Origin: Anaerosporomusa subterranea
GTDB taxonomy: Bacteria; Bacillota; Negativicutes; Sporomusales; Acetonemataceae
Assembly: GCF_001611555.1 (NCBI RefSeq)
Contig: NZ_LSGP01000013.1
Location: 124,001-188,000, forward strand
Direction of reading: 5' to 3'
DNA length: 64,000 nucleotides
The position numbers and the translations under genes are program-made. Positions 1 to 9,686 of the stretch are shown here, piece by piece. Under the pieces are notes generated by a model. That model had not been told where the DNA came from. It saw only the letters and a program-made list of their open reading frames with translations, and made no database searches. How positions within the stretch are numbered: the first letter of the stretch is position 1; each line of letters opens with the position of its first letter.

Positions 1-2
1 CT

Positions 3-59
3 GTGCTTGACTTTATGCATGGTCACTTGGGAGAGATACTGAAAAAGTATCAAACATGA
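3..59 (+). CDS. hrcA: C-terminal end of a gene, probably heat-inducible repressor HrcA (partial)
   Basis: An open frame enters from the left edge and stops at 57-59, 15 bases before the chaperonin start. The visible tail reads VLDFMHGHLGEILKKYQT. That is compatible with the amphipathic C-terminus of HrcA, the repressor that binds CIRCE operators. The identity rests mainly on the following grpE-dnaK-dnaJ order, since hrcA usually opens this operon. Only 18 codons are visible, so the call is tentative. Confidence 0.5.
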   Translation: MLDFMHGHLGEILKKYQT

Positions 60-74
60 TGGGGAGGAACCAGG

Positions 75-1655
75 ATGAATCTAAAACAGGCAGGCAGTGG
101 CTCGGAAGTCGATGAACGACTAGCGGCGCTGCTGACCAATGCAAATGCTGTGCGAGCGATCACGGCAGCGGTTGAGGGCACAATCGGCCCGAAGGGCCTT
201 GATACGATGCTAGTGGACCGCTTCGGCGAAGTCGTCATCACCAATGACGGTGTTACGATATTAGATAAAATGGATGTTAATCACCCGGCGGCCAAAATGT
301 TGATCAATGCGGCCAAAGCACAGCAGTCTGAAATCGGCGATGGTACGACGACCACTACGATTATGGCTGGCGCATTGATGGCAGAAGGAGTCGCTCAAGT
401 TCTAAAAGGTGTCCCGGTTGCCAGAATTATCGAAGGCCTCAAACAAGGCATCGCGGTGACGCTTCGCTCGCTTGAACAGCATAAGCGAGTTGTCAGCGGC
501 ATTGATGACCCTGCCTTGCGCAGTGTTGCCCGCATTGCTGGCCGCGAGCATGAAGATATTGCCGATTTAGTGATCGGTGCGGCAACTCTGGTCGGCGCGG
601 AAAAGCTGACAGATCCGACTTTTAAGCTCTCTGATACCGTGACCGCGCAAGAGGGGGCTGAGAATGAAGTCTTTCTTGGCGTGATCATTGACAAAGAGCG
701 CATGAATAAGGAAATGCCTAAAGAAGTTAACCAAACCACGATCTTGTTAGTGGATGACGCCCTTGAACCTGAAGAAATGGAAGATGAAGCGCTCAGCACA
801 GAGTCAGGTTTTAAGCGTTACATAGAATTAAAAGAAGAATTCAAGCAAAGTGTCCGCAAAATTGTTGAATTAGGGGTTGGCGTCGTTCTCGTCGACCGCG
901 GCGTCCACGATATGGCTGAGGAAATCTTGACAGATGCCGGCGTACTGGTTGTACAGCGGGTTTCATCTAAAGACATGCGGCGAGTTGCTGACCACACTGG
1001 TGCTAGAATGATGAAACGCACCGGTCTAAAGAAAGAAATTGCTGATATTAGCAAATATCTTGGTCAGACTGAGCGTGTCTATGAGGATGAAAAACTGGAG
1101 CAAATTCGCGTGATGGGCGGGCGGGGCAAGCCGATGGCCACCATCTTGGTGGGGGCTGCGACCGAAGAAATTGTTGGTGAGCGGGAACGTATTGCCAAAG
1201 ATGCCGCCTCAAGCGTGCAAGCGGCGATAAAAGGCGGTTATGTGCCTGGTGGCGGTGCGGTAGAGCTCGCCCTGGCACGTGATTTGGAAAAGTCTCGTGA
1301 CAGTGTCAAAGGAATGGCGTCATACGGCTTGGAATGTGTGCTGAACGCTCTGAAACGCCCGCTATCGCAAATCGTACATAATGCCGGCTTTAATCCGCTG
1401 GAAAAGGTGGAAGAAGCCAATGCCGCTCAATTGGCTGCAGGCAGTGATTCGCTAGGCGTTGATTGCGACACCGGACATGTCTGTGATATGCTGACTCTCG
1501 GAGTCATTGATCCGACGCCGGTTAAACTCCACGCCATTAAAGCCGCAGGCGAGGTGGCGGTTGCGATTTTGCGCATTGACACGATTATTAAGAAAAAGGA
1601 TGATGGCGCCGCCGCTAAACCCAGCGCAGGCGACGCCGGTATGCCTGACTTTTAG
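75..1655 (+). CDS. Thermosome-like (group III) chaperonin in the dnaK operon
   Basis: A 526-aa ATP-dependent ring chaperonin of the HSP60 superfamily. It resembles archaeal thermosome/CCT rather than GroEL: the N-terminal ATP-site motif is GPKGLDTMLVD, followed by NDGVTIL and GDGTTTTT (about residues 37-93), and there is a GGGAVELAL segment near residue 395. The tail is short (AGMPDF) and lacks the GroEL GGM repeat. Group III chaperonins are archaeal-like, are known from some Firmicutes, and sit in the hsp70 operon, as here directly upstream of grpE. A GGGGAGG ribosome site precedes ATG 75. It probably folds cytosolic proteins without a GroES partner (family knowledge). No groES or groEL is in the window. 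Confidence 0.9.
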   Translation: MNLKQAGSGSEVDERLAALLTNANAVRAITAAVEGTIGPKGLDTMLVDRFGEVVITNDGVTILDKMDVNHPAAKMLINAAKAQQSEIGDGTTTTTIMAGALMAEGVAQVLKGVPVARIIEGLKQGIAVTLRSLEQHKRVVSGIDDPALRSVARIAGREHEDIADLVIGAATLVGAEKLTDPTFKLSDTVTAQEGAENEVFLGVIIDKERMNKEMPKEVNQTTILLVDDALEPEEMEDEALSTESGFKRYIELKEEFKQSVRKIVELGVGVVLVDRGVHDMAEEILTDAGVLVVQRVSSKDMRRVADHTGARMMKRTGLKKEIADISKYLGQTERVYEDEKLEQIRVMGGRGKPMATILVGAATEEIVGERERIAKDAASSVQAAIKGGYVPGGGAVELALARDLEKSRDSVKGMASYGLECVLNALKRPLSQIVHNAGFNPLEKVEEANAAQLAAGSDSLGVDCDTGHVCDMLTLGVIDPTPVKLHAIKAAGEVAVAILRIDTIIKKKDDGAAAKPSAGDAGMPDF

Positions 1656-1672
1656 GATGTGAGGTGAACTTA

Positions 1673-2236
1673 ATGCAAAAAAAGCGAAAAGCCGAAGAAC
1701 AAGTTGCCGTAGAGGCAGAAGTCATGGAGCAAGCTGCAGACGCAAACCAGGAGATTTGCTTCAACCCAGAAGAAATACAGCGTATGATGAAATTGGTTGA
1801 AGATAAGAATCAACTGCTGGAAGAGCAGACAGACCGCTATAAACGCTTACAAGCAGATTTTGATAACTTTCGCCGCCGAACTAAGACTGAGAAAGAAGAG
1901 CTGGCGCAAGTTGTTACCGAAGCGATCGTCGTGAAGCTGCTACCAGTAATTGATAACTTTGAACGCGCCTGCTCTGCTGGCGCAACGCAGGATGCTGCCG
2001 CTATACTGGATGGTGTAGTGCTGACTTACAAGCAGTTCATGACAACGCTGGAGAAGCTGGATATTCGCCCGATTGATGCAGTCGGCGCAGCGTTTGACCC
2101 CAATTTGCACGAAGCTGTTATGACCGCGCCTGACGAGAATAGCCCAGAAGGGACCGTGCTCGCAGAGTTCCAGCGCGGCTATACGCTAGGTGCCAAAGCA
2201 ATTAGACCCAGCATGGTCAAAGTGTCAACCCATTAG
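1673..2236 (+). CDS. grpE: GrpE nucleotide-exchange factor
   Basis: A 187-aa protein with an acidic N-terminus, a long coiled-coil (residues about 45-85, with YKRLQADFDNFRRR) and the C-terminal beta domain ending in GYTLGAKAIRPSMVKV, the GrpE signature. It speeds ADP release from DnaK in the cytosol. An in-frame GTG lies at 1664, but ATG 1673 is preferred because the GAGGTG ribosome site at 1661-1666 is well spaced for it and overlaps the GTG. It lies 17 bases after the chaperonin stop and 42 bases before dnaK, consistent with one operon. Confidence 0.95.
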   Translation: MQKKRKAEEQVAVEAEVMEQAADANQEICFNPEEIQRMMKLVEDKNQLLEEQTDRYKRLQADFDNFRRRTKTEKEELAQVVTEAIVVKLLPVIDNFERACSAGATQDAAAILDGVVLTYKQFMTTLEKLDIRPIDAVGAAFDPNLHEAVMTAPDENSPEGTVLAEFQRGYTLGAKAIRPSMVKVSTH

Positions 2237-2278
2237 CAATAATCAATAACAGAACAGATATGAGGAGGAAGATTGTAT

Positions 2279-4135
2279 ATGGCTAAAGTAATTGGTATAG
2301 ACCTTGGAACCACAAATTCGGTTGTCGCAGTCATGGAAGGCGGCGAACCTCTCGTTATTGCCAACGCGGAAGGCAGTCGCTTAACCCCGTCTATCGTCGG
2401 CTTTGCAAAAAACGGTGAGCGGCTGGTTGGACAGATTGCTAAGCGTCAGGCTGTTGCCAATCCGGATCGCACCATTAGTTCGATCAAACGGCACATGGGA
2501 ACAGGCTATAAAGTCCGTATAGATGATAAAGACTTCACCCCGCAAGAAATCTCTGCTCAGATCCTGCAAAAACTCAAGCAGGATGCCGAAGCGTACTTAG
2601 GTCAACCTATCAAACAGGCAGTCATCACTGTTCCGGCCTACTTCACCGATAGTCAGCGTCAGGCAACCAAAGATGCCGGCGCAATCGCCGGTCTCGAGGT
2701 GCTGCGGATCATTAACGAACCGACGGCTGCCGCGCTGGCCTATGGTCTCGATAAAGGTGAAGATCACACGATTTTGGTATTTGACCTCGGCGGCGGCACG
2801 TTCGACGTATCAATTCTCGAACTGGGTGACGGCGTATTTGAAGTCAAGGCCACTCACGGTAACAACCGCCTGGGCGGCGATGACTTCGACGAGCGAGTGA
2901 TGAATTGGCTGGTCAGCGAATTCCGTAAAGAATCGGGCGTTGACCTCTCGAATGACCGTATGGCTATGCAACGGTTGAAAGAAGCGGCTGAAAAAGCGAA
3001 AATTGAGTTGTCAGGCGTGTTAACTTCAAATGTCAACCTGCCGTTTATCACGGCTGACCAAACAGGACCGAAGCATCTTGACATCAACCTAACCCGGGCG
3101 AAATTTGATGAACTGACTTCCGATCTTGTTGAATCGACGATGGGACCAACCCGTCAGGCGATGCGTGACGCAGGTCTTGACCCGAAAGACATCAACAAAG
3201 TCATACTTGTTGGCGGCTCTACCCGGATTCCTGCTGTGCAAGAAGCAATAAAAAAATTCCTTGGGAAAGAACCGTTCAAAGGCGTCAATCCAGACGAATG
3301 CGTCGCCGTCGGTGCTGCTATTCAGGCAGGCGTATTGGTTGGCGAAGTAAAAGATGTCCTTTTGCTTGATGTTACTCCGCTTTCTCTTGGCATTGAAACT
3401 CTTGGCGGCGTGTTCACCAAAATCATTGACCGCAATACCACCATTCCTAGCTCGAAAAAGCAGACCTTCTCGACTGCGTCTGATAATCAGCCGTCTGTTG
3501 ATATTCACGTGCTGCAGGGCGAGCGGGAAATGGCCAGAGATAATAAGACCCTCGGTCGCTTCGAACTATCGGGAATTCCGCCCGCACCGCGCGGCGTGCC
3601 CAAAATTGAGGTAGCCTTTGACATTGACGCCAACGGTATTGTCCATGTGTCTGCCAAAGACCTCGGCACAGGCAAAGAGCAGAAGATCACCATCACTTCC
3701 TCCGGCGGCTTGAACAAAGACGAAGTGGAACGTATGGTTAAGGAAGCCGAAGCCAACGCCGCAGAGGACAAAAAACGCAAAGAAGAAGTCGAAGTGCGTA
3801 ACAATGCTGATTCGCTTGTCTACAATGCCGAAAAAACCATCAAAGAAATGGGCGACAAAGCCGATAAAGCACTCGCCGACAATGTGCAAAAAGCTGCCGA
3901 TAAGCTCAAAGAAACGCTGAAAGGCTCCGATGTCGAGGCGATCAAAAAAGACACTGAGGAGCTGCAAAAGCCGCTATATGAGCTGGCATCTGAAGTATAT
4001 AAAAATGCTGGTCCGCAAGAAGGGGCCGCAGGATTTGACCCAGGCGCAGCCGCCGGTGCAGGCGCACAAGACGCGCCAAAAGGTGAAAAAGTGGTTGATG
4101 CTGAATACAAAGTGGTAGATGACGAAAAGAAATAA
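2279..4135 (+). CDS. dnaK: Chaperone DnaK (Hsp70)
   Basis: A 618-aa Hsp70. The actin-like ATPase domain starts [12 protein letters not shown] and includes the [10 protein letters not shown] phosphate loop (about residue 170) and [10 protein letters not shown] (about 312). The substrate-binding domain includes the conserved linker [19 protein letters not shown] near residue 362. A helical lid follows, ending in a Gly/Ala-rich tail and [17 protein letters not shown] 2279 is preceded by a strong AGGAGGA site; a TTG two codons upstream overlaps the spacing region and is less likely. It works with GrpE and DnaJ encoded alongside. The length is normal for the family. Confidence 0.98.
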   Translation: MAKVIGIDLGTTNSVVAVMEGGEPLVIANAEGSRLTPSIVGFAKNGERLVGQIAKRQAVANPDRTISSIKRHMGTGYKVRIDDKDFTPQEISAQILQKLKQDAEAYLGQPIKQAVITVPAYFTDSQRQATKDAGAIAGLEVLRIINEPTAAALAYGLDKGEDHTILVFDLGGGTFDVSILELGDGVFEVKATHGNNRLGGDDFDERVMNWLVSEFRKESGVDLSNDRMAMQRLKEAAEKAKIELSGVLTSNVNLPFITADQTGPKHLDINLTRAKFDELTSDLVESTMGPTRQAMRDAGLDPKDINKVILVGGSTRIPAVQEAIKKFLGKEPFKGVNPDECVAVGAAIQAGVLVGEVKDVLLLDVTPLSLGIETLGGVFTKIIDRNTTIPSSKKQTFSTASDNQPSVDIHVLQGEREMARDNKTLGRFELSGIPPAPRGVPKIEVAFDIDANGIVHVSAKDLGTGKEQKITITSSGGLNKDEVERMVKEAEANAAEDKKRKEEVEVRNNADSLVYNAEKTIKEMGDKADKALADNVQKAADKLKETLKGSDVEAIKKDTEELQKPLYELASEVYKNAGPQEGAAGFDPGAAAGAGAQDAPKGEKVVDAEYKVVDDEKK

Positions 4136-4156
4136 CCCGGTTGGGACGGTGTTAGA

Positions 4157-5305
4157 GTGAGCAAACGAGATTTTTACGAAGTGCTCGGCGTGCCAAAGAC
4201 GGCTACGGAGGATGAACTAAAAAAGGCGTACCGGAAGTTGGCCCGCAAATATCATCCTGACCTCAATCCGGACAATAAAGAAGAGGCCGAGCGCAATATA
4301 AAAGAAGTTAATGAAGCCTATGAGGTGTTGTCTGATTCGCAAAAGCGCACCCAATATGATCAATTCGGCCACGACGCTTTCCAAGCCGGACAAAGCGGCG
4401 CCGGAGGGTATAATCCCTTCGGCGGCGGCGCCGGCGGCTTCTCTGACATTTTCGATATGTTTTTCGGTCAGTCAGGGTTTGGTGGCAGTGGTGGTCAGCG
4501 AAACGGCCCGGAAAAAGGCGCCGATCTTCGCTTTGATATGGAAATCAGTTTTGAACAAGCAGCGTTCGGTGTAGAAACAGAAGTCCAAATACCGCGCACA
4601 GAAGAATGCACAACCTGTCATGGCTCAGGCGCAGCTGCTGGCACGCATCCGGAGACTTGCCCGCAGTGCAAAGGTTCAGGCCAGACCCAGGTGATTCAGA
4701 ATACGCCCTTTGGCCGCATGGTCAATGTCCGGGCCTGTGAACGCTGTCACGGTGAAGGCAAGATCATCCATACTCCTTGCCGCGATTGTAAGGGGCAAGG
4801 CCGCGTGCGGCGCAACCGCAAAATCAAGGTCAAAATTCCAGCCGGTGTCGATACTGGTTCGCGGCTGCGTGTCGCGCACGAGGGAGAAGCTGGCTTGCGT
4901 GGCGGCCCACAGGGCGACCTGTATGTGTATATCTTTGTAAAACAACATAAATTGTTTTCTAGGGAAGGCAATGATGTGTTGTGTGAAGTTCCCGTCAGCT
5001 TCGTGCAGGCTGCACTAGGTGACGAAATTGATGTGCCTACCCTGGATGGCAAGGTGAAGATGCGGGTGCCGGAAGGCACGCAGTCTGGCACTGTGCTCCG
5101 GTTAAAAGACAAGGGCATTCCTTATCTGCGCGGCAATGGCCGCGGCGATCAGAATGTCCGCATTAAAGTAGTAACCCCCCATAAGCTCAGCGAAAAACAG
5201 AAACAGCTATTGCAGGATTTTGCCCGCGCTAGCGGTGAAAATATCAACCCTGAGGAAAAAGGTTTCTTCAAAAAAATGAAGGACGCTCTAGGCGGCACCA
5301 TCTGA
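4157..5305 (+). CDS. dnaJ: Co-chaperone DnaJ (Hsp40)
   Basis: A 382-aa type I J-protein. The J domain (residues 1-70) contains the HPD motif (YHPDLNP). A Gly/Phe-rich linker follows (about 75-115), then four CxxCxGxG zinc motifs ([32 protein letters not shown]) at about 150-215, and the C-terminal substrate domains. It stimulates DnaK ATPase and delivers clients. The start is GTG 4157, 21 bases after dnaK, with a weak GGACGG ribosome site. It is the last chaperone gene of the operon and is followed closely by prmA. Confidence 0.97.
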   Translation: MSKRDFYEVLGVPKTATEDELKKAYRKLARKYHPDLNPDNKEEAERNIKEVNEAYEVLSDSQKRTQYDQFGHDAFQAGQSGAGGYNPFGGGAGGFSDIFDMFFGQSGFGGSGGQRNGPEKGADLRFDMEISFEQAAFGVETEVQIPRTEECTTCHGSGAAAGTHPETCPQCKGSGQTQVIQNTPFGRMVNVRACERCHGEGKIIHTPCRDCKGQGRVRRNRKIKVKIPAGVDTGSRLRVAHEGEAGLRGGPQGDLYVYIFVKQHKLFSREGNDVLCEVPVSFVQAALGDEIDVPTLDGKVKMRVPEGTQSGTVLRLKDKGIPYLRGNGRGDQNVRIKVVTPHKLSEKQKQLLQDFARASGENINPEEKGFFKKMKDALGGTI

Positions 5306-5333
5306 AACGGCAGGAAGCGGGGGGCGATTTGGC

Positions 5334-6272
5334 ATGAAATGGGCAGAAATCAGTATTCAGACCTCGCATGAGGCGACGGAAGCAGTGGCCGAGCTTTTTC
5401 ATGAGCTTGGCGCCAGCGGTGTGGTGATCGAAGATCCGGAGCTTGTGAATTCCTATCGGCGCTCGGGAACCTGGGACTATTGTGACATTCCTGAAGACCT
5501 TAATCCGGAAGTTGTCACCATCAAAGCTTACCTGCCAGTTGACGAGCAACTTGATGACAAGCTTCGTCTATTTGAAGGCCAAGTCAATGATCTAGCTTTG
5601 CATGATCTTGATAAAGGCCGCGGCTCTATTGCTTGCCGTGAAGTGCAAGATGAAGACTGGGCTATGTCCTGGAAGGCCTATTACCATCCGGTTAAGGTTG
5701 GCGAAACGATCGTCATCAAACCGTCCTGGGAAGAGTATACCGAGCTGCCGGGGGATGTTGTCATTGAACTCGATCCTGGCATGGCTTTTGGAACCGGCAC
5801 TCACCATACCACCGTTCTGTGTCTTCGCTGTCTGGAAGACGTAATTAGGACGGGAAGTGTCGTGTTTGATATCGGTACTGGCACCGGCGTGCTGGCGATT
5901 GCTGCCGCTAAGCTGGGCGCTGGCCGCGTGACGGCGGTTGATTTTGATCCGGTCGCGGTAAACGTGGCTGAAGAAAATATCAACAATAATCGAGTCGCTG
6001 CGATTGTTAGTGTCCGGCAAGGCGATTTATTGACCGGTGTAGAAGGCCAGGCAGATGTGATTGTTGCCAATATTGTCGCTGATGTGATCATTCGGATGCT
6101 GCCGCAAGTTCCTGACCGACTGACGCAGGGCGGGTACATCTGTGCGTCAGGAATTATTGCTGACCGCATAGCTGATGTGACCGCAGCTATGCTAGAACAA
6201 GGACTGCTGATTGAAAAAGTCGTTGAGGAAGGTGGCTGGGCGGCTATGGTCGCCAGCAAGGGAAGTGTGTAA
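5334..6272 (+). CDS. prmA: Ribosomal protein L11 methyltransferase
   Basis: A 312-aa class I SAM-dependent methyltransferase. The N-terminal L11-recognition domain begins MKWAEISIQTSHEA. The catalytic domain has the PrmA motif DPGMAFGTGTHHTT (about residue 147), then SAM motif I VFDIGTGTGVLAIAAA (about 175) and the VANIVADVI motif (about 240). It trimethylates L11 on the large subunit. The dnaJ-prmA-rsmE-mtaB order is the usual Firmicutes arrangement, and the stop codon abuts the rsmE start at 6273. Confidence 0.96.
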   Translation: MKWAEISIQTSHEATEAVAELFHELGASGVVIEDPELVNSYRRSGTWDYCDIPEDLNPEVVTIKAYLPVDEQLDDKLRLFEGQVNDLALHDLDKGRGSIACREVQDEDWAMSWKAYYHPVKVGETIVIKPSWEEYTELPGDVVIELDPGMAFGTGTHHTTVLCLRCLEDVIRTGSVVFDIGTGTGVLAIAAAKLGAGRVTAVDFDPVAVNVAEENINNNRVAAIVSVRQGDLLTGVEGQADVIVANIVADVIIRMLPQVPDRLTQGGYICASGIIADRIADVTAAMLEQGLLIEKVVEEGGWAAMVASKGSV

Positions 6273-7028
6273 ATGCGTCGTTTTTTTCTTGCTGATGCAA
6301 TTGAAGCCAGCAGCCTGATACAACTATCAGGTCAAGATGCTCGTCATATCAGTCAGGTACTTCGGCTGGGACCAGGTGATGTCATTGAGGTTGCCGGGCT
6401 TTCCGGCCGAGTTGGCGTAGCCAGAATAGAGCATGTCGATAATGACCACGTGACTGCCTATGTAGAATCACTAAAAACCGGCGGCGCAGAGCCGCCGGTT
6501 TCCCTAATTTTAGCGCAGGGTTTACCAAAAGCCGACAAAATGGAATTTATCATCCAAAAAGCAGTCGAGTTGGGGGTGTGCGCAATTGCCCCCATGGTCT
6601 GCGAACATTCAGTGGTTCGCTATGATGCGAAAAAGGCCGCTAACCGTGTAGAACGCTGGCAAAGCATCGCCCGCGAAGCAGCCAAGCAATCCAAACGGGA
6701 CAGTATTCCGACTGTTGCACCGATTCGTGAGCTAAAACAGGTGCTGCAAGAGTGTCCTGACGATACCGTAATTCTTATGCTATATGAAGGAAAAACTCCG
6801 GTCTGCCTGCGGGAGGTACTGCGCCAGCCGTCGGCAGCTTCCTACCTGTTGCTGATCGGCCCGGAGGGCGGTTTCAGCCAGGCCGAAGTGGAGCTTTGCC
6901 AGCAATTTGGCGGCCAGAGTGTGACCTTGGGGCCGCGTATACTTAGGACCGAAACAGCTTCTTTGGCCGCTGTTTCTATTGTTCTTTATGAATTAGGAGA
7001 TTTGGGGGGCTTGCCATGCCGCGAGTAG
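6273..7028 (+). CDS. rsmE: 16S rRNA (uracil-1498-N3) methyltransferase
   Basis: A 251-aa SPOUT (knotted) methyltransferase with an N-terminal PUA-like domain (DARHISQVLRLGPGD). The C-terminal knot holds the hallmark motifs LIGPEGGFSQAEV (about residue 195) and LGPRILRTETA (about 222). It methylates U1498 at the ribosomal decoding centre. The start codon immediately follows the prmA stop and the 3' end overlaps mtaB by 13 bases, so the three are probably translationally coupled. Confidence 0.96.
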   Translation: MRRFFLADAIEASSLIQLSGQDARHISQVLRLGPGDVIEVAGLSGRVGVARIEHVDNDHVTAYVESLKTGGAEPPVSLILAQGLPKADKMEFIIQKAVELGVCAIAPMVCEHSVVRYDAKKAANRVERWQSIAREAAKQSKRDSIPTVAPIRELKQVLQECPDDTVILMLYEGKTPVCLREVLRQPSAASYLLLIGPEGGFSQAEVELCQQFGGQSVTLGPRILRTETASLAAVSIVLYELGDLGGLPCRE

Positions 7029-8332
7029 CTTTTATTACCCTCGGCTGTAAAGTCAATCAATTCGAGACAGAAGTCATTGAAGGCCTGTTTGCCCAGCAAG
7101 GCTACCAAGCTGTCGATTCTGATGAGCCAGCCGATATCTATGTCATTAATACCTGTTCTGTCACCCATGTTGGCGAAAAAAAGTCACGCCAACTCATCCG
7201 ACGTGCTTCAAGATTGAATCCAGAGGCAATGATTGTCGTAACAGGCTGCTACGCGCAGATTTCGCCTGATCAGGTTGCCGCGATTCCGGGCGTCGATCTC
7301 ATCATCGGCACGCAAGACAGACGGCGCATTGTTGAACTGGTCGAAGCGGCACGCGACCAACGCCAGCAAGTAAATGCTGTTAGCGACATCATGCAGGCCT
7401 GGGAATTTGAAGATATCCCCTTGTTTTCACGCCAGGGTCGAACCAGGGCATTTCTCAAAATCCAAGAAGGCTGCGATAATTACTGCACCTATTGTATCAT
7501 TCCCTACACCCGGGGCCATTTGCGCTCCCGACCGCTAGCAAGCGTGATTGCTGAAGCCGAAAAACTGATCACAGCTGGCTTTCAGGAGATTGTCTTAACC
7601 GGTATCCATCTTGGCGCCTACGGCCGGGATCTCGGCGGTATCAGTCTGGAAGATGCAGTCGCTGCTCTGTTAGCCCTGCCAACACTGCAACGCGTTCGAT
7701 TGAGCTCGCTCGAGTCGATCGAGGTGTCAGACGGCCTTGTCCGGTTAATGGAGCAGGATGAACGCTTCTGCCGCCATCTCCATCTGCCTTTGCAGGCTGG
7801 CAGCGATCCTGTATTACAAGCCATGAACCGACATTACACGACTGCAGACTTCCGGCGTCAGCTCGACGCACTGTTAGCGCGTTTGCCCGATTTGGCTGTT
7901 TCTACCGACATTATTGTTGGCTTTCCTGGCGAAACGGAGGAACTGTTTGAGCAAGCACTTGCCTTTGTTGCCACATTGCCGCTGGCCAGGATTCATGTGT
8001 TTCCCTATTCACCGCGGGCAGGTACACCGGCGGCAACCTATTCCGGACAAATCAGCGAAGCAGAAAAAAAACGTCGAACTCATGCGATGCAGGAAGTCGG
8101 CGATATACTGGCTAAAGAATATCGGCGCCGCTATGTCGGCAACCAGGGCACAGTTCTTTTTGAACATGCAAAACCCGGACTGGCAGAAGGCCTCACCAGC
8201 AATTATCTACGCGTCTATGTAAAAGAAACCAGCGATTTAGCGGGTCAAATCCACTGTGTCAGGTTGGACTCTCTCTATAAAGACGGTCTGCTAGGAACTC
8301 TGCTTAGCTCGCGCTCATCAAATGAAACTTGA
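7016..8332 (+). CDS. mtaB: tRNA t6A37 methylthiotransferase MtaB
   Basis: A 438-aa radical-SAM methylthiotransferase of the MiaB/MtaB family. The N-terminal domain carries the auxiliary cluster cysteines (ITLGCKVNQ, NTCSVTH, VTGCYAQ). The radical SAM motif CDNYCTYCIIPYTRG lies near residue 150, and a C-terminal TRAM domain follows from about residue 370. It converts t6A37 to ms2t6A in tRNAs reading ANN codons. TLGCKVNQ is typical of the MtaB subgroup (YqeV in Bacillus). The start overlaps rsmE. Confidence 0.95.
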   Translation: MPRVAFITLGCKVNQFETEVIEGLFAQQGYQAVDSDEPADIYVINTCSVTHVGEKKSRQLIRRASRLNPEAMIVVTGCYAQISPDQVAAIPGVDLIIGTQDRRRIVELVEAARDQRQQVNAVSDIMQAWEFEDIPLFSRQGRTRAFLKIQEGCDNYCTYCIIPYTRGHLRSRPLASVIAEAEKLITAGFQEIVLTGIHLGAYGRDLGGISLEDAVAALLALPTLQRVRLSSLESIEVSDGLVRLMEQDERFCRHLHLPLQAGSDPVLQAMNRHYTTADFRRQLDALLARLPDLAVSTDIIVGFPGETEELFEQALAFVATLPLARIHVFPYSPRAGTPAATYSGQISEAEKKRRTHAMQEVGDILAKEYRRRYVGNQGTVLFEHAKPGLAEGLTSNYLRVYVKETSDLAGQIHCVRLDSLYKDGLLGTLLSSRSSNET

Positions 8333-8363
8333 TTCTGGTGGAGTTTAAACTCCATCGGAATCT
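8331..8363 (+). terminator. Hairpin after mtaB
   Basis: A near-perfect inverted repeat (GATTC..GTGGAGT / ACTCCATC..GAATC) begins at the mtaB stop codon and is followed by TTTAG. The stem is strong, but the T tract is short. Confidence 0.5.
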
Positions 8364-8387
8364 TTAGTTGAATTTATCAAGGGACTT

Positions 8388-8435
8388 AGCCGCTCTTAAC
8401 TCTTGCTTGAAGAGTATGGGAGTCTTAGAGCGGCT
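8388..8435. repeat. Inverted repeat in the mtaB-HIT gap
   Basis: AGCCGCTCT at 8388 pairs with AGAGCGGCT ending at 8435, with an interrupted inner stem. It is not followed by a T tract, so it is not an obvious terminator. It may be a small structured RNA or a degraded palindromic repeat; the function is unknown. Confidence 0.4.
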
Positions 8436-8542
8436 TGGTCATCGGATAAAATCTTTCGGGCTGGCTATCCTATTTGGAAGGATATGCCCTTGATTTAGCA
8501 GAATACACCATAATGACCGTTGGTAGCGAGAGGAGGTGCTGT

Positions 8543-8887
8543 ATGCAAACCGATTGTATTTTTTGCAAGCTTGCCGCGAAGGAAATCCCTGTCCAAGCTA
8601 TCTATGAAGATGAGCATGTGATCGCCTTTCCCGATATCAACCCAGCGGCTCCGACCCACGTCTTAATCATTCCCAAACAACATGTTGCCAATTTGTTGGA
8701 GGTCTCGCCAGAGTCACCGCTGATGGCTCAGCTTATGGGTGTGATTCCCCGTATCGCCGCTCAACTCGGCTTAGCTGAGGAGGGCTTTCGTGTTGTCATC
8801 AATACCAAAGAACATGCTGGGCAGACTGTCCATCACCTGCACCTTCATCTGCTTGGTGGTAGGATTATGACTTGGCCTCCAGGTTGA
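8543..8887 (+). CDS. HIT-family nucleotide hydrolase
   Basis: A 114-aa histidine-triad protein. It begins MQTDCIFCKLAAKEIP, typical of the HinT/PKCI subgroup, and carries the His-triad motif HHLHLHLLGG near the C-terminus, ending MTWPPG. Members hydrolyse AMP-lysine, aminoacyl-adenylates or phosphoramidates. ATG 8543 is chosen because an AGGAGGTG site lies 8 bases upstream; in-frame codons before it lack family homology. It lies just upstream of rpsU, a common neighbour in Firmicutes. Confidence 0.93.
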   Translation: MQTDCIFCKLAAKEIPVQAIYEDEHVIAFPDINPAAPTHVLIIPKQHVANLLEVSPESPLMAQLMGVIPRIAAQLGLAEEGFRVVINTKEHAGQTVHHLHLHLLGGRIMTWPPG

Positions 8888-8889
8888 GG

Positions 8890-8919
8890 TTGACATTCGC
8901 TTATACTATCATGTATAAT
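8890..8919 (+). promoter_or_regulatory. Sigma-A type promoter for rpsU-yqeY
   Basis: TTGACA (8890-8895) and TATAAT (8914-8919) both match consensus, with an 18-base spacer. The pair lies 63 bases upstream of rpsU and just after the HIT gene stop. Confidence 0.75.
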
Positions 8920-8981
8920 TTTTAGGAGTATATTAATGGTGAATATACTTCCCTAGGACAATGTGGAGGGAGGGATATTGC

Positions 8982-9161
8982 ATGTCAGAAGTAAAAGTCG
9001 GTAAAAATGAGACCCTAGATAGCGCGCTCCGCCGTTTTAAACGCACCTGCCAAAAGGCTGGTGTTCTTTCCGAAGTGAGAAAACGCGAGCACTATGAGAA
9101 GCCCAGCGTTAAACGCAAGAAGAAGTCCGAAGCCGCTCGCAAACGGAAGTTCAAAGCCTAA
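8982..9161 (+). CDS. rpsU: 30S ribosomal protein S21
   Basis: A 59-aa very basic protein. [19 protein letters not shown] and the Lys/Arg-rich tail ([16 protein letters not shown]) are diagnostic of bS21. It joins the small subunit and assists initiation on mRNA. The start ATG 8982 follows a GGAGGGAGG site, and the family N-terminus begins exactly here. A good sigma-A promoter precedes it, and yqeY follows 39 bases later as in Bacillus. Confidence 0.96.
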   Translation: MSEVKVGKNETLDSALRRFKRTCQKAGVLSEVRKREHYEKPSVKRKKKSEAARKRKFKA

Positions 9162-9200
9162 GACACGCCATCGAAACCGAGTTTCGGAGGTTATACAGCA

Positions 9201-9653
9201 ATGACGATCAAGGAAAAACTGGTTGAAGACATGAAGCAGGCCATGAAAGATAAAGAAGCAGGAAAGCTACGGCTATCTGTCGTTCGTATGGTTCGGGCCA
9301 GCATCAAGAACGTCGAAATTGACCGGCGGCATGAGCTGTCTGAGGATGAAACGCTTGAGGTGCTGGCGCGTGAAGTTAAAATGCGCCGTGATGCGTCCGA
9401 GGAATTCGCTAAAGCCAATCGTCCCGATCTGGTGGAGAATTTGCGTAAAGAGCTCGAAATCTTGATGGATTATTTACCTCAACAACTCAGCGAAGACGCA
9501 GTCCGTTCACTGGTTCAGGAAGCCGTCCAGGTGACAAACGCAGCCGGACCGAAAGACATGGGCAAAGTAATGGCAGCGCTCATGCCGAAGGTTAAGGGCC
9601 GCGCTGACGGAAAAATTGTCAATCAGTTTGTGCGCGAAGCACTGAATAGTTAA
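9201..9653 (+). CDS. yqeY: YqeY/GatB-like domain protein
   Basis: A 150-aa protein resembling the C-terminal tRNA-binding helical domain of GatB. It starts MTIKEKLVEDMKQAMKDKE and contains ILMDYLPQQLSEDAV and the GPKDMGKVMAALMPKVKGRADG block. Family members probably bind tRNA, but the role is not established. It follows rpsU in the usual rpsU-yqeY pair and is closed by a strong terminator. Confidence 0.93.
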   Translation: MTIKEKLVEDMKQAMKDKEAGKLRLSVVRMVRASIKNVEIDRRHELSEDETLEVLAREVKMRRDASEEFAKANRPDLVENLRKELEILMDYLPQQLSEDAVRSLVQEAVQVTNAAGPKDMGKVMAALMPKVKGRADGKIVNQFVREALNS

Positions 9654-9656
9654 AAA

Positions 9657-9686
9657 AGATCCGGCGTAATGCGCCGGATCTTTTTG
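9657..9686 (+). terminator. Rho-independent terminator after yqeY
   Basis: A ten-base perfect stem (AGATCCGGCG / CGCCGGATCT) with a five-base loop runs into a T tract. It closes rpsU-yqeY. Confidence 0.85.
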
